Shown here: positions 1 through 10,757 of the stretch, piece after piece | Numbering within the stretch: position 1 is the stretch's first letter | Layout: each line of letters begins with the position of its first letter | Assembly: GCF_029407905.1 (NCBI RefSeq) | Contig: NC_073624.1 | Location: forward strand, 108,872,001 to 108,936,000 | Reading direction: 5' to 3' | Length of the DNA: 64,000 nucleotides | Origin: Bubalus kerabau | Taxonomy: Eukaryota > Chordata > Mammalia > Artiodactyla > Bovidae | The notes under the pieces: generated by a model | What the model saw: only the letters and a program-made list of their open reading frames with translations | Database searches by the model: none | Told to the model about the DNA's origin: nothing | Made by a program: the position numbers and the translations under genes

Positions 1-1122
1 ATGAACAGGATGTAATGAAAAAGCATATTCAGAGAAATGAAATTGAGACTCAGAATGTTATTACTTTCAGATCATGTTCCTTGAGTAAGAATCCAAGTAA
101 TATGCTTTTATTATGGAAAATATATGGATACAAGCTACAGATAAGAAAAACATGATGAAAGAAATAAAAGTAAGCTATAATTTGGTATATCTTTCCAGAC
201 TTCTCTTTTACTTCTTTGGCTATAATATATCAACTGGATATATGATGGCACCCATTTATCATAAGTAACATCTTACATTATAGTAATTTTATTAAGTATT
301 CTGTAGGATATTGTTTCCTTGTATTATTTTATTGTTTTTAATAAAATTGTCATGCTTACAACAGTGAATGTTATCTAATGAATTTCTAAAATATTCAGAT
401 TTTATAATCTACTATTGCAATATATAATATCTCAGTTTGAAGGCACCTGGAAGATATGACTTTGAAGACAGCTCTGCCAGTAATACATGTGACCCTAACT
501 GAGTTATTTAAATCCTCTGAGCTCCACTTTTCAGTCTGTATATTCCTGGTACCACACAACTCTTAATTGTCCTCTTTAGTCCTTGCCACACTCCTCTAAG
601 ACAAGTAATTTTATCTTGTTTCATAGAGAGGGACAGAGTACTCTAGAGATGTCATATACTCAGTAATTAAAGTCAGTGCTTTCTACTTGGAACTCCTCCA
701 GACTTCCACCCATAGCTTCAGCATGAGGCTAGTTGTCTCGACAGTGGGTTTTGTTGTTGTTGTTGTTGTTTATTTGTTTTAATAAATTCTCCCTTCAAAC
801 ATGAGGAACACATCAAGGTAAAAAGTAAAAATCTCTTGTTTCTTCTTTGGATGGCATCATCAAAAGGGTACTGCTTTGGAACAAGAAGCTCCCAGGATTC
901 AAATTTCCCCTGTAGCACATACTATGGCTCTGAGGCCAAGGTCAAGTCCCCTTTCCTGCACAAAGGATTATAAAGCTTTTTAAAATTTTCTTTTAAGTTT
1001 ACACAAAATGAATCCTGAGTTCCTAGAGCAATACTTAATACACAGCAAATATACAATGACTATTTCCATTCTGTTCAATGTTACTGAAGCTGTAAGCAGC
1101 ACTTCACTAAGCTATGTACTTT
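1..1122. other. AT-rich non-coding DNA with MIR traces
   Basis: No credible gene. Reading frames are short and lack coding character. A TTG/GTT trinucleotide run lies near 752-770. A MIR-like stretch is listed separately; weaker MIR-like words at 575-690 (minus) and 870-985 (plus) are too decayed to call. Confidence 0.6.
440..545 (+). repeat. MIR SINE fragment
   Basis: The order of words matches the MIR core: an 'agctctgccagtaa' block, a 'gtgaccct' block, 'gagttatttaaatcctctgagc' decayed from the consensus, then a 'cagtctgta' block. Ancient and diverged; recognition only. Confidence 0.6.
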
Positions 1123-1138
1123 AAAAGCATGTTCTTTA

Positions 1139-1625
1139 TTCAGCAGCGTGTTGTTCAGCCTCCATATGTTGGATTTTTTAATACTTTTTCTCCTGTAATT
1201 GAGATCTAATCTTACTGCATTGTGGTCAGAAAAGATGCTTGGAATGATTTCTACTTTTTTGAATTTACCAAGGCTAGCTTTATGGCCCAGGATGTGATCT
1301 ATCCTGGAGAAGGTTCCATGTGCGCTTGAGAAAAAGGTGAAATTCATTGTTTTGGGATGAAATGTCCTATAGATATCAATTAGGTCTAACTGGTCTATTG
1401 TGTCGTTTAAAGTTTGTGCTTTCTTGTTAATTTTCTGTTTAGTTGATCTATCCATAGGTGTGAGTGGGGTATTAAAGTCTCCCACTATTATTGTGTTATA
1501 GTTAATTTCTCCTTTCATAGTTGTTAGCATTTGTCTTACATACTGTGGTGCTCCCATGTTGGGTGCATATATATTTATAATTGTTATATCTTCTTCTTGG
1601 ATTGATCCTTTGATCATTATGTAGT
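1139..1625 (-). pseudogene. L1 ORF2 endonuclease segment, inverted
   Basis: Translated on the minus strand, this piece carries the middle of the L1 apurinic-like endonuclease. It runs from about residue 95 to 258 of ORF2p, judged against the longer copy at 44392-48209. It includes the intact VGDFNTPL motif and the SDHNAVRLD motif. It is open throughout but lacks the ORF2 start and first ~95 residues. It joins the plus-oriented remainder at 1625/1626 with about 12 nt of L1 missing between the two halves. That is the expected product of twin priming rather than a later chromosomal inversion. Confidence 0.88.
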
Positions 1626-4600
1626 AGAAGAAATCAAAAAAGAAATCAAAATGTGCATAGAAACGAATGAAAATGAAAACACAACAACCCAAAACCTGTG
1701 GGACACGGTAAAAGCAGTCCTAAGGGGAAAGTTCATAGCAATACAGGCACACCTCAAGAAACAAGAAAAAAGTCAAATAAATAACCTAACTCTACACCTA
1801 AAGCAACTAGAAAAGGAAGAAATGAAGAACCCCAGGGTTAGTAGAAGGAAAGAAATCTTAAAACTTAGAGCAGAAATAAATGCAAAAGAAACAAAAGAGA
1901 CCATAGCAAAAATCAACAAAACCAAAAGCTGGTTCTTTGAAAGGATAAATAAAATTGACAAACCATTAGCCAGACTCATCAAGAAACAAAGGGAGAAAAA
2001 TAAAATCAATAAAATTAGAAATGAAAATGGAGAGATCACAACAGACAACACAGAAATACAAAGGATCATAAGAGACTACTATCAACAATTATATGCCAAT
2101 AAAATGGACAACGTGGAAGAAATGGACAAATTCTTAGAAAAGTAAAACTTTCCTAAACTCAACCAGGAAGAAATAGAAAATCTTAACAGACCCATCACAA
2201 GCACGGAAATTGAAACTGTAATAAAAAATCTTCCAGCAAACAAAAGCCCAGCTCCAGACGGCTTCACAGCTGAATTCTACCAAAAATTTAGAGAAGAGCT
2301 AACACCTATCCTACTCAAACTCTTCCAGAAAATTGCAGAGGAAGGTAAACTTCCAAACTCATTCTATGAGGCCACCATCACCCTAATACCAAAACCTGAC
2401 AAAGATCCCACAAAAAAAGAAAACTACAGGCCAATATCACTAATGAACATAGATGCAAAAATCCTTAACAAAATTCTAGCAATCAGAATCCAACTACCAA
2501 TTAAAAAGATCATACACCATGACCAAGTGGGCTTTATCCCAGGGATGCAAGGATTCTTCAATATCCACATATCAATCAATGTAATACACCACATTAACAA
2601 ATTGAAAAATAAAAACCATATGATTATCTGAATAGATGCACAGAAAGCCTTTGACAAAATTCAACATCCATTTATGAGAAAAACTCTCCAGAAAGCAGGA
2701 ATAGAAGGAACATACCTCAACATAATAAAAGCTATATATGACAAACCCACAGCAAACATTATCCTCAATGGTGAAAAATTGAAAGCATTTCCTCTAAAGT
2801 CAGGAACAAGACAAGGGTGCCCACTTTCACCTTTACTCTTCAACATAGTTTTGGAAGTTTTGGCCACAGCAATCAGAGCAGAAAAAGAAATAAAAGGAAT
2901 CCAAATTGGAAAAGAAGAAGTAAAACTCTCACTATTTGCAGATGACATGATCCTCTACATAGAAAACCCTAAAGACTCCACCAGAAAACTACTAGAACTA
3001 ATCAATGACTATAGTAAAGTTGCAGGATATAAAATCAACACACAGAAATCCCTTGCATTCCTATACACTACTAATGAGAAAACAGAAAGAGAAATTAAGG
3101 AAACAATTCCATTCACCATTGCAATGGAAAGAATAAAATACTTAGGAATATATCTACCTAAAGAAACTAAAGACCTATATATAGAAAACTATAAAACACT
3201 GGTGAAAGAAATCAAAGAGGACACTAATAGATGGAGAAATATACCATGTTCATGGATTGGAAGAATCAATATAGTGAAAATGAGTATACTACCCAAAGCA
3301 ATTTATAGATTCAGTGCAATCCCTATCAAGCTACCAACAGTATTCTTCACAGAGCTAGAACAAATAATTTCACAATTTGTATGGAAATACAAAAAACCTC
3401 AAATAGCCAAAGCGATCTTGAGAAAGAAGAATGGAACTGGAGGAATCAACCTACCTGACTTCAGGCTCTACTACAAAGCCACAGTTATCACGACAGTATG
3501 GTACTGGCACAAAGACAGATATATAGATCAATGGAACAAAATAGAAAGCCCAGAGATAAGTCCATGCACATATGGACACCTTATCTTTGACAAAGGAGGC
3601 AAGAATATACAATGGATTAAAGACAATCTCTTTAACAAGTGGTGCTGGGAAATCTGGTCAACCACTTGTAAAAGAGTGAAACTAGAGCACTTTCTAACAC
3701 CATACACAAAAATAAACTCAAAATGGATTAAAGATCTCAATGTAAGACCAGAAACTATAAAACTCCTAGAGGAGAACATAGGCAAAACACTCTCTGACAT
3801 ACATCACAGCAGGATCCTCTATGACCCACCTCCCAGAATATTGGGAATAAAAGCAAAAATAAACAAATAGAACCTAATTAACCTTAAAAGCTTCTGCACA
3901 TCAAAGGAAACTATTAGCAAGGTGAAAAGGCAGCCTTCAGAATGGGAGAAAATAATAGCAAATGAAGCAACTGACAAACAACTAATCTCAAAAATATACA
4001 AGCAACTCCTACAGCTCAACTCCAGAAAAATAAATGACCCAATAAAAAAATGGGCCAAAGAACTAAATAGACATTTCTCCAAAGAGGACATCCAGATGGC
4101 TAACAAACACATGAAAAGATGCTCAACATCACTCATTATCAGAGAAATGCAAATCAAAACCACTATGAGGTACCATTTCACACCAGTCAGAATGGCTGCA
4201 ATCCAAAAGTCTACAAATAATAAATGCTGGAGAGGGTGTGGAGAAAAGGGAACCCTCTTACACTGTTGGTGGGAATGCAAACTAGTACAGCCATGATGGA
4301 GAACAGTGTGGAGATTCCTTAAAAAAATGGAAATAGAACTGCCTTATGATCCAGCAATCCCTCTGCTGGGCATACACACTGAGGAAACCAGAAGGGAAAG
4401 AGACACGTGTACCCCAATGTTCATTGCAGCACTGTTTATAATAGCCAGGACATGGAAGCAACCTAGATGTCCATCAGCAGATGAATGGATAAGAAAGCTG
4501 AGGTACATATACACAAGGGAGTATTACTCAGCCTTTAAGAACAATACATTTGAATCAGTTCTAATGAGGTGGATGAACCTGGAGCCTATTATACAGAGTG

Positions 4601-4659
4601 AAGTAAGCCAGAAAGAAAAACACCAATACAGTATACTAACACATATATATGGAATTTAG
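1626..4659 (+). pseudogene. L1 ORF2 reverse transcriptase and C-terminal region, 5'-truncated
   Basis: This continues ORF2 from about residue 262 to its natural stop at 4657-4659. It contains the linker, the reverse transcriptase domain (SGTRQGCPLSP; FADD at 2935-2946), and the C-terminal cysteine motif CWRGC...HCWWEC near 4224-4280. The frame is continuous with no indel but is broken by four nonsense codons: 2143-2145 (TAA), 2629-2631 (TGA), 3868-3870 (TAG) and 4294-4296 (TGA). The catalytic aspartates survive. Damage is by point mutation only, so the copy decayed after insertion. It cannot encode a functional protein. Confidence 0.92.
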
Positions 4660-5034
4660 AAAGATGGTAACAATAACCCTGTGTACGAGACAGCAAAAGA
4701 GACACTGATGTATAGAACAGTCTTATGGACTCTGTGGGAGAGGGAGAGGGTGGGAAGATTTGGGAGAATGGCATTGAAACATGTAAAATATCATGTATGA
4801 AATGAGTTGCCAGTCCAGGTTCGATGCACGATACTGGATGCTTGGGGCTGGTGCACTGGGATGACCCAGAGGGAGGGTATGAGGAGGGAGGAGGGAGGAG
4901 GGTTCAGGGTGGGGAACACATGTATACCTGTGGCAGATTCATTTTGATATTTGGCAAAACTAATACAATTATGTAAAGTTTAAAAATAAAATAAAATTAA
5001 AAAAAATTTACAATTAAAAAAAAAAAGAAAAGAA
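4660..5034 (+). repeat. L1 3'UTR and first poly(A) tail
   Basis: Bovine-type L1 3'UTR with its G-rich stretch (gggagggtatgaggagggag region) and the terminal words seen in every young L1 copy here (40909-41281, 50253-50340). An AATAAA lies at 4985-4990, and an A-rich tract at about 4999-5034 is the canonical tail of the source element. Confidence 0.88.
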
Positions 5035-5230
5035 ATATCATTTGCAAATATCCCCTCCTATTTAGTAAACAGCCTATTTCATTTTGTTGGTAGTTTCTTT
5101 TGTTGCACAAAAGCTTTTTATTCTGATGTAATCCTATTTGTTTATTTTTGCATTTGTTTCCCCTGCCTGAGGTGGTATATCTAAAAAAATAAATATTGCT
5201 AAGACCAATGTCAAAAATAAATAAATAAAT
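5035..5230 (-). repeat. Old L1 fragment carried as 3'-transduced flank
   Basis: Read on the minus strand, 5037-5210 resembles the end of an older L1 ORF2. It matches, with many changes, the region at 45060-45215 of the full-length copy. It lies after the L1 tail but inside the TSD. An AATAAA at 5188-5193 is followed 20 nt later by the second A-rich tail (5213-5230). This is best read as genomic flank of the parent L1, copied by read-through past a weak polyadenylation signal. Confidence 0.75.
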
Positions 5231-5433
5231 AAAAGCATGTTCTTTAAATATAGGGGATATTTGTATAAATACAAATATTACTTTACTTCTATTAGATGAC
5301 ATTGTTTTCTACTTTCTTTATCATTTTTATAGACTATTCCAGCCATATTTAACAAGAGTCTGAGGACTCTACCCAGCATTTATGAGTAGGTCTTCTTTGC
5401 TTACTATATCATTTTACAAAGTTCAGATCACAC

Positions 5434-5942
5434 CTCAGTTCAGTTCAGTCACTCAGTCGTCTCCGACTCTTTGTGACCCCATGAATTCCAGCACGCCAGG
5501 ACTCCCTGTCCATCACAACTCCCGGGGTTCACTTAAACTCAAGTACGTCGACTCGGTGATGCCATCCAGCCATCTCATCCTCTGTCGTCCCCTTTTCCTT
5601 CTGCCCCCAATCCCTCCCAGCATCAGAGTCTTTTCCAATGAATAAACTCTTTGCATGAGGTAGCCAAAGAATCGGAGTTTCAGCTTTAGCATCAGTCTTC
5701 CAAAGAACACCCAAGACTGATCTCCTTTAGAATGGACTGGTTGGATCTCCTTGCATTCCAAGGAACTCTCAAGAGTCTTCTCCAACACCACAGTTCAACA
5801 GCATCAATTCTTCAGTTGTCAGCTTTCTTCACAGTCCAACTCTCACATCCTTACATGACCACTGGAAAAACCATAGCCTTGACTAGACGGAACTTTGTTG
5901 GCAAAGTAATGTCTCTGCTTTTCAATATACTATCTAGGTTGG
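5434..5942 (-). repeat. BovB LINE 3' end (part 3 of a split minus-strand copy)
   Basis: Begins with the CAGTTCAGTT-type BovB 3' terminus in minus orientation and continues upstream through the ORF end. It stops at GTTGG (5938-5942), where a solo LTR is inserted. The BovB sequence resumes at 6342 without loss. Confidence 0.9.
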
Positions 5943-6336
5943 TGTTGGGAAGTGCAGTGCAAAATAGCCCTGAAGAAGGTCCTTGGGAAAATGGCAGAGG
6001 GCCAGAAGTATCCAGGCTTTGCAATAGCTGAAAAACATCTCCTGCTTTTAGCTATGCTCGGCGCCAAGATTTAATAATATTAAAGATTTTGCTTGAGAAA
6101 ATGGGTCATGGGATAAACACCTGGGTCATTTAGTACGTGCTGTCCTTGAAATATCTTTTACTGGTTATGTCTTAACCCCATACACGCTCTGCTGGCCATA
6201 TACTCTAAGCTCTTTGTTACTGTTTCTATGAAAAGGTTTGACTGAAGAAATAAATTTGTCAGTCCTTGCAAGAGAATGTCCGAGTGTTGTTCTTTCAGGT
6301 TCGTCATTTCCAAGTCCCGGGGAGAAAATCCCCACA
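5943..6336 (+). repeat. Solo LTR of an endogenous retrovirus
   Basis: A 394-bp block starts TGTTGGG and ends CCCACA (TG...CA termini) and is flanked by GTTGG at 5938-5942 and 6337-6341. It interrupts a BovB that is otherwise continuous, so the boundaries are secure. A polyadenylation signal AATAAA at 6249-6254 gives plus orientation. No internal retroviral sequence is present, so recombination has left a single LTR. The TSD could be read as 6 bp (GTTGGT) if the LTR starts one base later. A bovine ERV family is likely, but I do not assign one. Confidence 0.82.
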
Positions 6337-6556
6337 GTTGGTCAAAACTTTCCTTCAAACAGAAAGTGTCTTTTAATCTCATGGTTGCAATCACCATCTG
6401 CAGTGGTTTTGGAGCCCCCCACCCCAGAAAAAAAACAAGTCTGACACTGTTTCCACTGTTTCCCCGTCTATTTCCCATGAAGTGATGGGACCAGATGCCA
6501 TGATCTTCGTTTTCTGAATGTTGAGCTTTAAGCCAACCTTTTCACTCTCCTCTTGC
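6337..6556 (-). repeat. BovB LINE (part 2 of the split minus-strand copy)
   Basis: Directly continues the BovB of 5434-5942 upstream on the minus strand. It ends at codons equivalent to EESEKVGLKL, where a plus-strand BovB is inserted. The next upstream residues (LKSLLMK) are found at 8734-8755. Confidence 0.88.
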
Positions 6557-8731
6557 AATGAAAACAAGACCAGGAGCTGACTATGGCTCAGATCATGAAC
6601 TCCTTATTGCCAAATTCAGACTTAAATTGAAGAAAGTAGGGAAAATCACTAGACCATTCAGGTATGACCTAAATCAAATCCCTTATGATTTACAATGGAA
6701 GTGAGAAATAGATTTAAGGGACTAGATCTGATAGATAGAGTGCCTGATGAACTATGGACTGAGGTTCATGATATTGTACAGGAGACAGGGATTAAGACCA
6801 TTCCCATGGAAAAGAAATGCAAAGAGCAAAATGGCTGTCTGAGGAGGCCTTACAAATACCTGTGAAAGAAGAGAAGTGAGGAGCAAAGGAGAAAAGGAAA
6901 GATATAAGCATCTGAATGCAGAGTTCCAAAGAACAGCAAGAAGAGATAAGAAAGACTTCTTCAGCGATCAATGCAAAAAATAGAGGAAAACAACAGAATG
7001 GGAAAGACTAGAGATCTCTTCAAGAAAATAAGAGATTCCAAGGGAACATTTCATGCAAAGATGGGCTCAATAAAAGACAGAAATGCTATGGACCTTATGG
7101 ACCTAACAGAAGCAGAAGATATTAAGAAGAGGTGGCAGGAATACACAGAACTGTACAAAAAAGATCTTCACGACCAAGATAATCATGATCCTGTGATCAC
7201 TCACCTAGAGCCAGACATCCTGGAAAGTGAAGTCAAGTGGGCCTTAGAAAGCATCACTACGAACAGAGCTAGTGGAGGTGATGGAATGCCAGGGGAGCTA
7301 TTTCAAATCCGGAAGGTGATGCTGTAAAAGTGCTGCACTCCATATCCCAGGAAATTTGGAAAACTCAGCAGTGGCCACAGGACTGGAAAAGGTCAGTTTT
7401 CATTCCAATCCCAAAGAAAGGCAATGCCAAAGAATGCTCAAACTACCACACAATTGCACTCATCTCACACGCTAGTAAAGTAATGCTCAAAATCCTCCAA
7501 GCCAGACTTCAGCAGTACATGAACCGTGAACTTCCTGATGTTCAAGCTGGTTTTAGAAAAGGCAGAGGAACCAGATATCAAATTGACAACATCTGCTGGA
7601 TCAAGGAAAAAAGCAAGAGAGTTTCAGAAAAACATCTATTTTTGCTTTATTGACTATGCCAAAGCCTTTGACTGTGTAGATCACAATAAACTGTGGAAAC
7701 TTCTAAAAGAGATGGGAATACCAGACCACCTGACCTGCCTCTTGAGAAACCTGTTTGCAGGTCAGGAAGCAACAGTTAGAACTGGACATGGAACAACAGA
7801 CTGGTTCCAAATAGGAAAAGGAGTACGTCAAGGCTGTATATTGTCACCCTGCTTATTTAACTTCTATGCAGAGTACATTATGAGAAACGCTGGGCTGGAA
7901 GAAGCACAAGCTGGAATCAAGATTGCCGGGACAAATATCAATAACCTCAGATATGCAGATGACATCACCTTTATGACAGAAAGTGAAGAGGAACTAAAAA
8001 GCCTCTTGATGAAATGAAAGTGGAGAATGAAAAAGTTGGCTTAAAGCTCAACATTCAGAAAACAAAGATCATGGCATCTGTTCCCATCACTTCATGGGAA
8101 ATAGATGGGGAAACAGTGGAAACAGTGTCAGACTTTATTTTTTGGGCTCCAAAATCACTGCAGATTGTGACTGCAGCCATGAAATTAAAAGGCGCTTACT
8201 CCTTGGAAGAAAAGTATTACCAACCTAGATAGCATATTGGAAAGCAAGACATTACATTGCCAACAAAGGTCCATCTAGTCAAGGCTATGGTTTTTCCAGT
8301 GGTCATGTATGGATGTGAGAGTTGGACTGTGAAGAAAGCTGAGCGCCAAAGAATTGATGCTTTTGAACTGTGGTGTTGGAGAAGACTCTTGAGAGTCCCT
8401 TGGACTGCAAGGAGATCCAACCAGTCCATTCTGAAGGAGATCCGCCCTGGGATTTGTTTGGAAGCAATGATGTTAAAGCTGAAACTCCAGTACTTTGGCC
8501 ACCTCATGTGAAGAGTTGACTCATTGGAAAAGACTCTGATGCTGGGAGGGGTTGGGGGCAGGAGGAGAAGGGGATGACAGAGGATGAGATGGCTGGATGG
8601 CATCACTGACTTGATGGACGTGAGTCTCAGTGAGCTCCAGGAGTTGGTGATGGACAGGGAGGCCTGGCGTGCTACATTTCATGGGGTTGCAAGGAGTCGG
8701 ACACAACTGAGCGAATGATCTGAACTGAACT
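6557..8731 (+). mobile_element. BovB LINE, 5'-truncated, inserted into another BovB
   Basis: Starts within the endonuclease coding region (KTRPGAD block) and runs to the BovB 3' end (CTGAACTGAAC, about 8720-8731), so it is 5'-truncated with a complete 3' end. Its two sides rejoin the minus-strand BovB with about 3 nt unaccounted for. A 4-bp TCTT on both sides may be the TSD; RTE duplications are often short. The element is about 2.2 kb against roughly 3.2 kb for a full copy. Confidence 0.85.
6971..8511 (+). pseudogene. BovB endonuclease/reverse transcriptase ORF remnant
   Basis: Frames in several phases together encode the RTE-type reverse transcriptase. The blocks are EVKWALESITTN and GDGMPGELFQ (from 7231), DWKRSVFIPIPKKGN (7384), DYAKAFDCVDHNKLW (about 7651), GVRQGCILSPCLFN, and the catalytic YADD near 7952. 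A thumb/C-terminal region (LVKAMVFPVVMYGCES) follows from about 8277. Frameshifts lie near 7325 and near 7605 (an A-run one base too long), and there are several nonsense codons. It is non-functional. Confidence 0.87.
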
Positions 8732-9625
8732 ATCTTTCATCAAGAGGCTTTTTAGTTCCTCTTCACTTTCTGCTATAAGGGTGGTGTCATCTGCATATCT
8801 GAGGTTATTGATATTTCTCCCAGTAATCTTGATTCCAGCTTGTGCTTCTTCCAGCCCAGCGTTTCTCATAATGTACTCTGCATAGAAGTTAAATAAGCAG
8901 GGTGACAATATACAGCCTTGACGTACTCCTTTTCCTATTTGGAACCAGTCTGTTGTTCCATGTCCAGTTCTAACTGTTGCTTCCTGACCTGCAAACAGGT
9001 TTCTCAAGAGGCAGGTCAGGTGGTCTGGTATTCCCATCTCTTTTAGAAGTTTCCACAGTTTATTGTGATCCACATAGTCAAAGGCTTTGGCATAGTCATA
9101 AAGCAGAAATAGATGTTTTTCTGAAACTCTCTTGCTTTTTTCCTTGATCCAGCAGATGTTGTCAATTTGATATCTGGTTCCTCTGCCTTTTCTAAAACCA
9201 GCTTGAACATCAGGAAGTTCACGGTTCATGTACTGCTGAAGTCTGGCTTGGAGGATTTTGAGCATTACTTTACTAGCGTGTGAGATGAGCGCAATTGCAA
9301 TTGTGCGGTAGTTTGAGCATTCTTTGGCATTGCCTTTCTTTGGGATGGGAATGAAAACTGACCTTTTCCAGTCCTGTGGCCACTGCTGAGTTTTCCAAAT
9401 TTGCTGGCATATTGAGTGCAGCACTTTCACAGCATCATCTTTCAGGATTTGAAATAGCTCCCCTGGCATTCCATCACCTCCACTAGCTTTGTTCGTAGTG
9501 ATGCTTTCTAAGGCCCACTTGACTTCACTTTCCAGGATGTCTGGCTCTAGGTGAGTGATCACAGCATCCTGATTATCTTGGTCAGGAAGATATTTTTGTA
9601 CAGTTCTTCTGTGTATTCCTGCCAA
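8672..9625 (-). pseudogene. BovB reverse transcriptase fragment, 317 codons open
   Basis: The longest open BovB frame in the window. It spans THLEPDILESEVKW, the fingers/palm region (KRSVFIPIPKKGN), VDHNKLWKLL, RQGCILSPCLFN and the catalytic YADD. It then reads about 20 codons past the point where BovB is interrupted. It lacks the endonuclease and the C-terminus and carries a tandem 2-codon duplication (TIAIAL). A compensated frameshift near 9130 gives KSKRVSEKHLFLLY where intact copies read KAREFQKNIYFCF. It is not functional. Confidence 0.85.
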
Positions 9626-10632
9626 CTCTTCTTAATATATTCTTCTTCTGTTAGGTCCATACAATTTCTGTCCTTTATCAAGCCCATATTTGCATGAAAT
9701 ATTCCCTTGGTATATCTAATTTTCTTGAAGAGATCTCTAGTCTTTCCTATTCTGTTGTTTTCCTCTATTTCTTTTCATTGATCACTGAGGAAGTCTTGCT
9801 TATCTCTCCTTGCTGTTCTTTAGAACTCAGATTGTTTGGATCTCAGATTCTTATATCTTTCCTTTTCTCCTTTGCTTTTCGCTTCTCTTCTTTTCACAGA
9901 TAAAGCCTCCGCAGACAGCCATTTTGCTTTTTTGTATTTCTTTTCCTTGGGGATGGTCTTGATCCCTGTCTCCTATACAATGTCATGAACCTCCACCCAT
10001 AGTTCATCAAGGCCTCTATCTATCAGATCTATTCCCTTAAATCTGTTTCTCACTTCCACTGTATAATCATAAGGGATTTGATAGGTCATACCGGAATGGT
10101 CTAGTGGTTTTCTCCACTTTCTTCCATTTCAGTCTGTATTTGGCAAGAAGGAGTTCATGATCTGGGCCACAGTCAGCTCCTGGTCTTGTTTTTGCTGACT
10201 GTATAGAGCTTCTACATCTTTGGCTGCAATGAATATAATCAATCTGATTTCCGTATTGACCTTTTGGTGATGTCCATGTGTAGAACCTTCTCTTGTGTTG
10301 TTGGAAGAGGGTGTTTGCTATGACCAGTGTGTTCTCTTGGCAAAATTCTATTAGCCTTTTCTGTGCTTCATTCCGTATACCAAGGCCAAATTTGCCTGTT
10401 ATTCCAGGTGTTTCTTGACTTCCTACTTTTGCATTCCAGTCCCCTATAATGAAAAGGATATCTTTTTTGGGTGTTAGTTCTAAAAGGTCTTGTGGGTCTT
10501 CATATAACCGTTCAACTTCAGCTTCTTCAGCGTTACTGGTTGGGCATAGACTTGGATTACTGTGATATTGAATGGTTTGCCTTGGAAATGAACAGAGATC
10601 ATTCTGTCGTTTTTGAAATTGCATCCAAGTTA
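8732..10632 (-). repeat. BovB LINE (part 1, 5' portion, of the split minus-strand copy)
   Basis: Reading the minus strand from 10632: endonuclease region (GDWNAKVGSQ block near 10440), a linker, then the reverse transcriptase, ending at LKSLLMK (about 8740). The missing 3' part lies at 5434-6556 across the inserted plus-strand BovB. It is 5'-truncated. Possible further BovB words appear beyond a small SINE at 10635-10757. Confidence 0.88.
10067..10624 (-). pseudogene. BovB endonuclease fragment
   Basis: A 185-codon frame on the minus strand with the AP-endonuclease-like blocks IIGDWNAKVGSQ, TWTSPKGQYGNQIDYI and ADCGPDHELLLAKYRLK. This is the RTE endonuclease central and C-terminal part. It is separated from the RT frame downstream by several stops and frameshifts (9630-10060). 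Confidence 0.82.
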
Positions 10633-10634
10633 CA

Positions 10635-10757
10635 CCTGCTGCTAAGTCACTTCAGTCGTGTCTGACTCTGTGCGACCCCATAGATGGCAGCCCACCAGGC
10701 TCCTCTCTCCCTGGGATTCTCCAGGCAAGAATACTGGAGTGGGTTGCCATTTCCTTG
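10635..10757 (-). repeat. Bov-A monomer (partial Bov-A2)
   Basis: Reverse of the Bov-A body: CTGCTGCTAAGTC, the GTCCGACTC-like block, the CCCACCAGGCTCC block, and GGAGTGGGTTGCCATTTCC. One monomer only, inserted at the 5' edge of the BovB remnant. Confidence 0.8.

Larger units (their letters stand above)
1123..5246 (+). mobile_element. L1 insertion unit: 5'-inverted L1 plus 3' transduction, with TSDs
   Basis: A perfect 16-bp direct repeat, AAAAGCATGTTCTTTA, sits at 1123-1138 and 5231-5246 and encloses everything between. The left site reads TTT|AAAA, the preferred L1 endonuclease context (TTTT/AA on the nicked strand). Inside are, in order: an ORF2 endonuclease segment in minus orientation (to about 1625), the rest of ORF2 and the 3'UTR in plus orientation, a first A-rich tail (about 4999-5034), a non-L1BT segment (5035-5212), and a second A-rich tail (5213-5230). 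The TSD shows that all of this arrived in one retrotransposition event. Confidence 0.9.

Noticed and set aside
10067..10624. Host AP endonuclease gene
   Set aside because: The frame is the BovB endonuclease, contiguous with BovB reverse transcriptase sequence and broken by stops.
5434..10632. A programmed inversion or palindromic regulatory system
   Set aside because: All arms are BovB and the joins match a simple nested retrotransposition.
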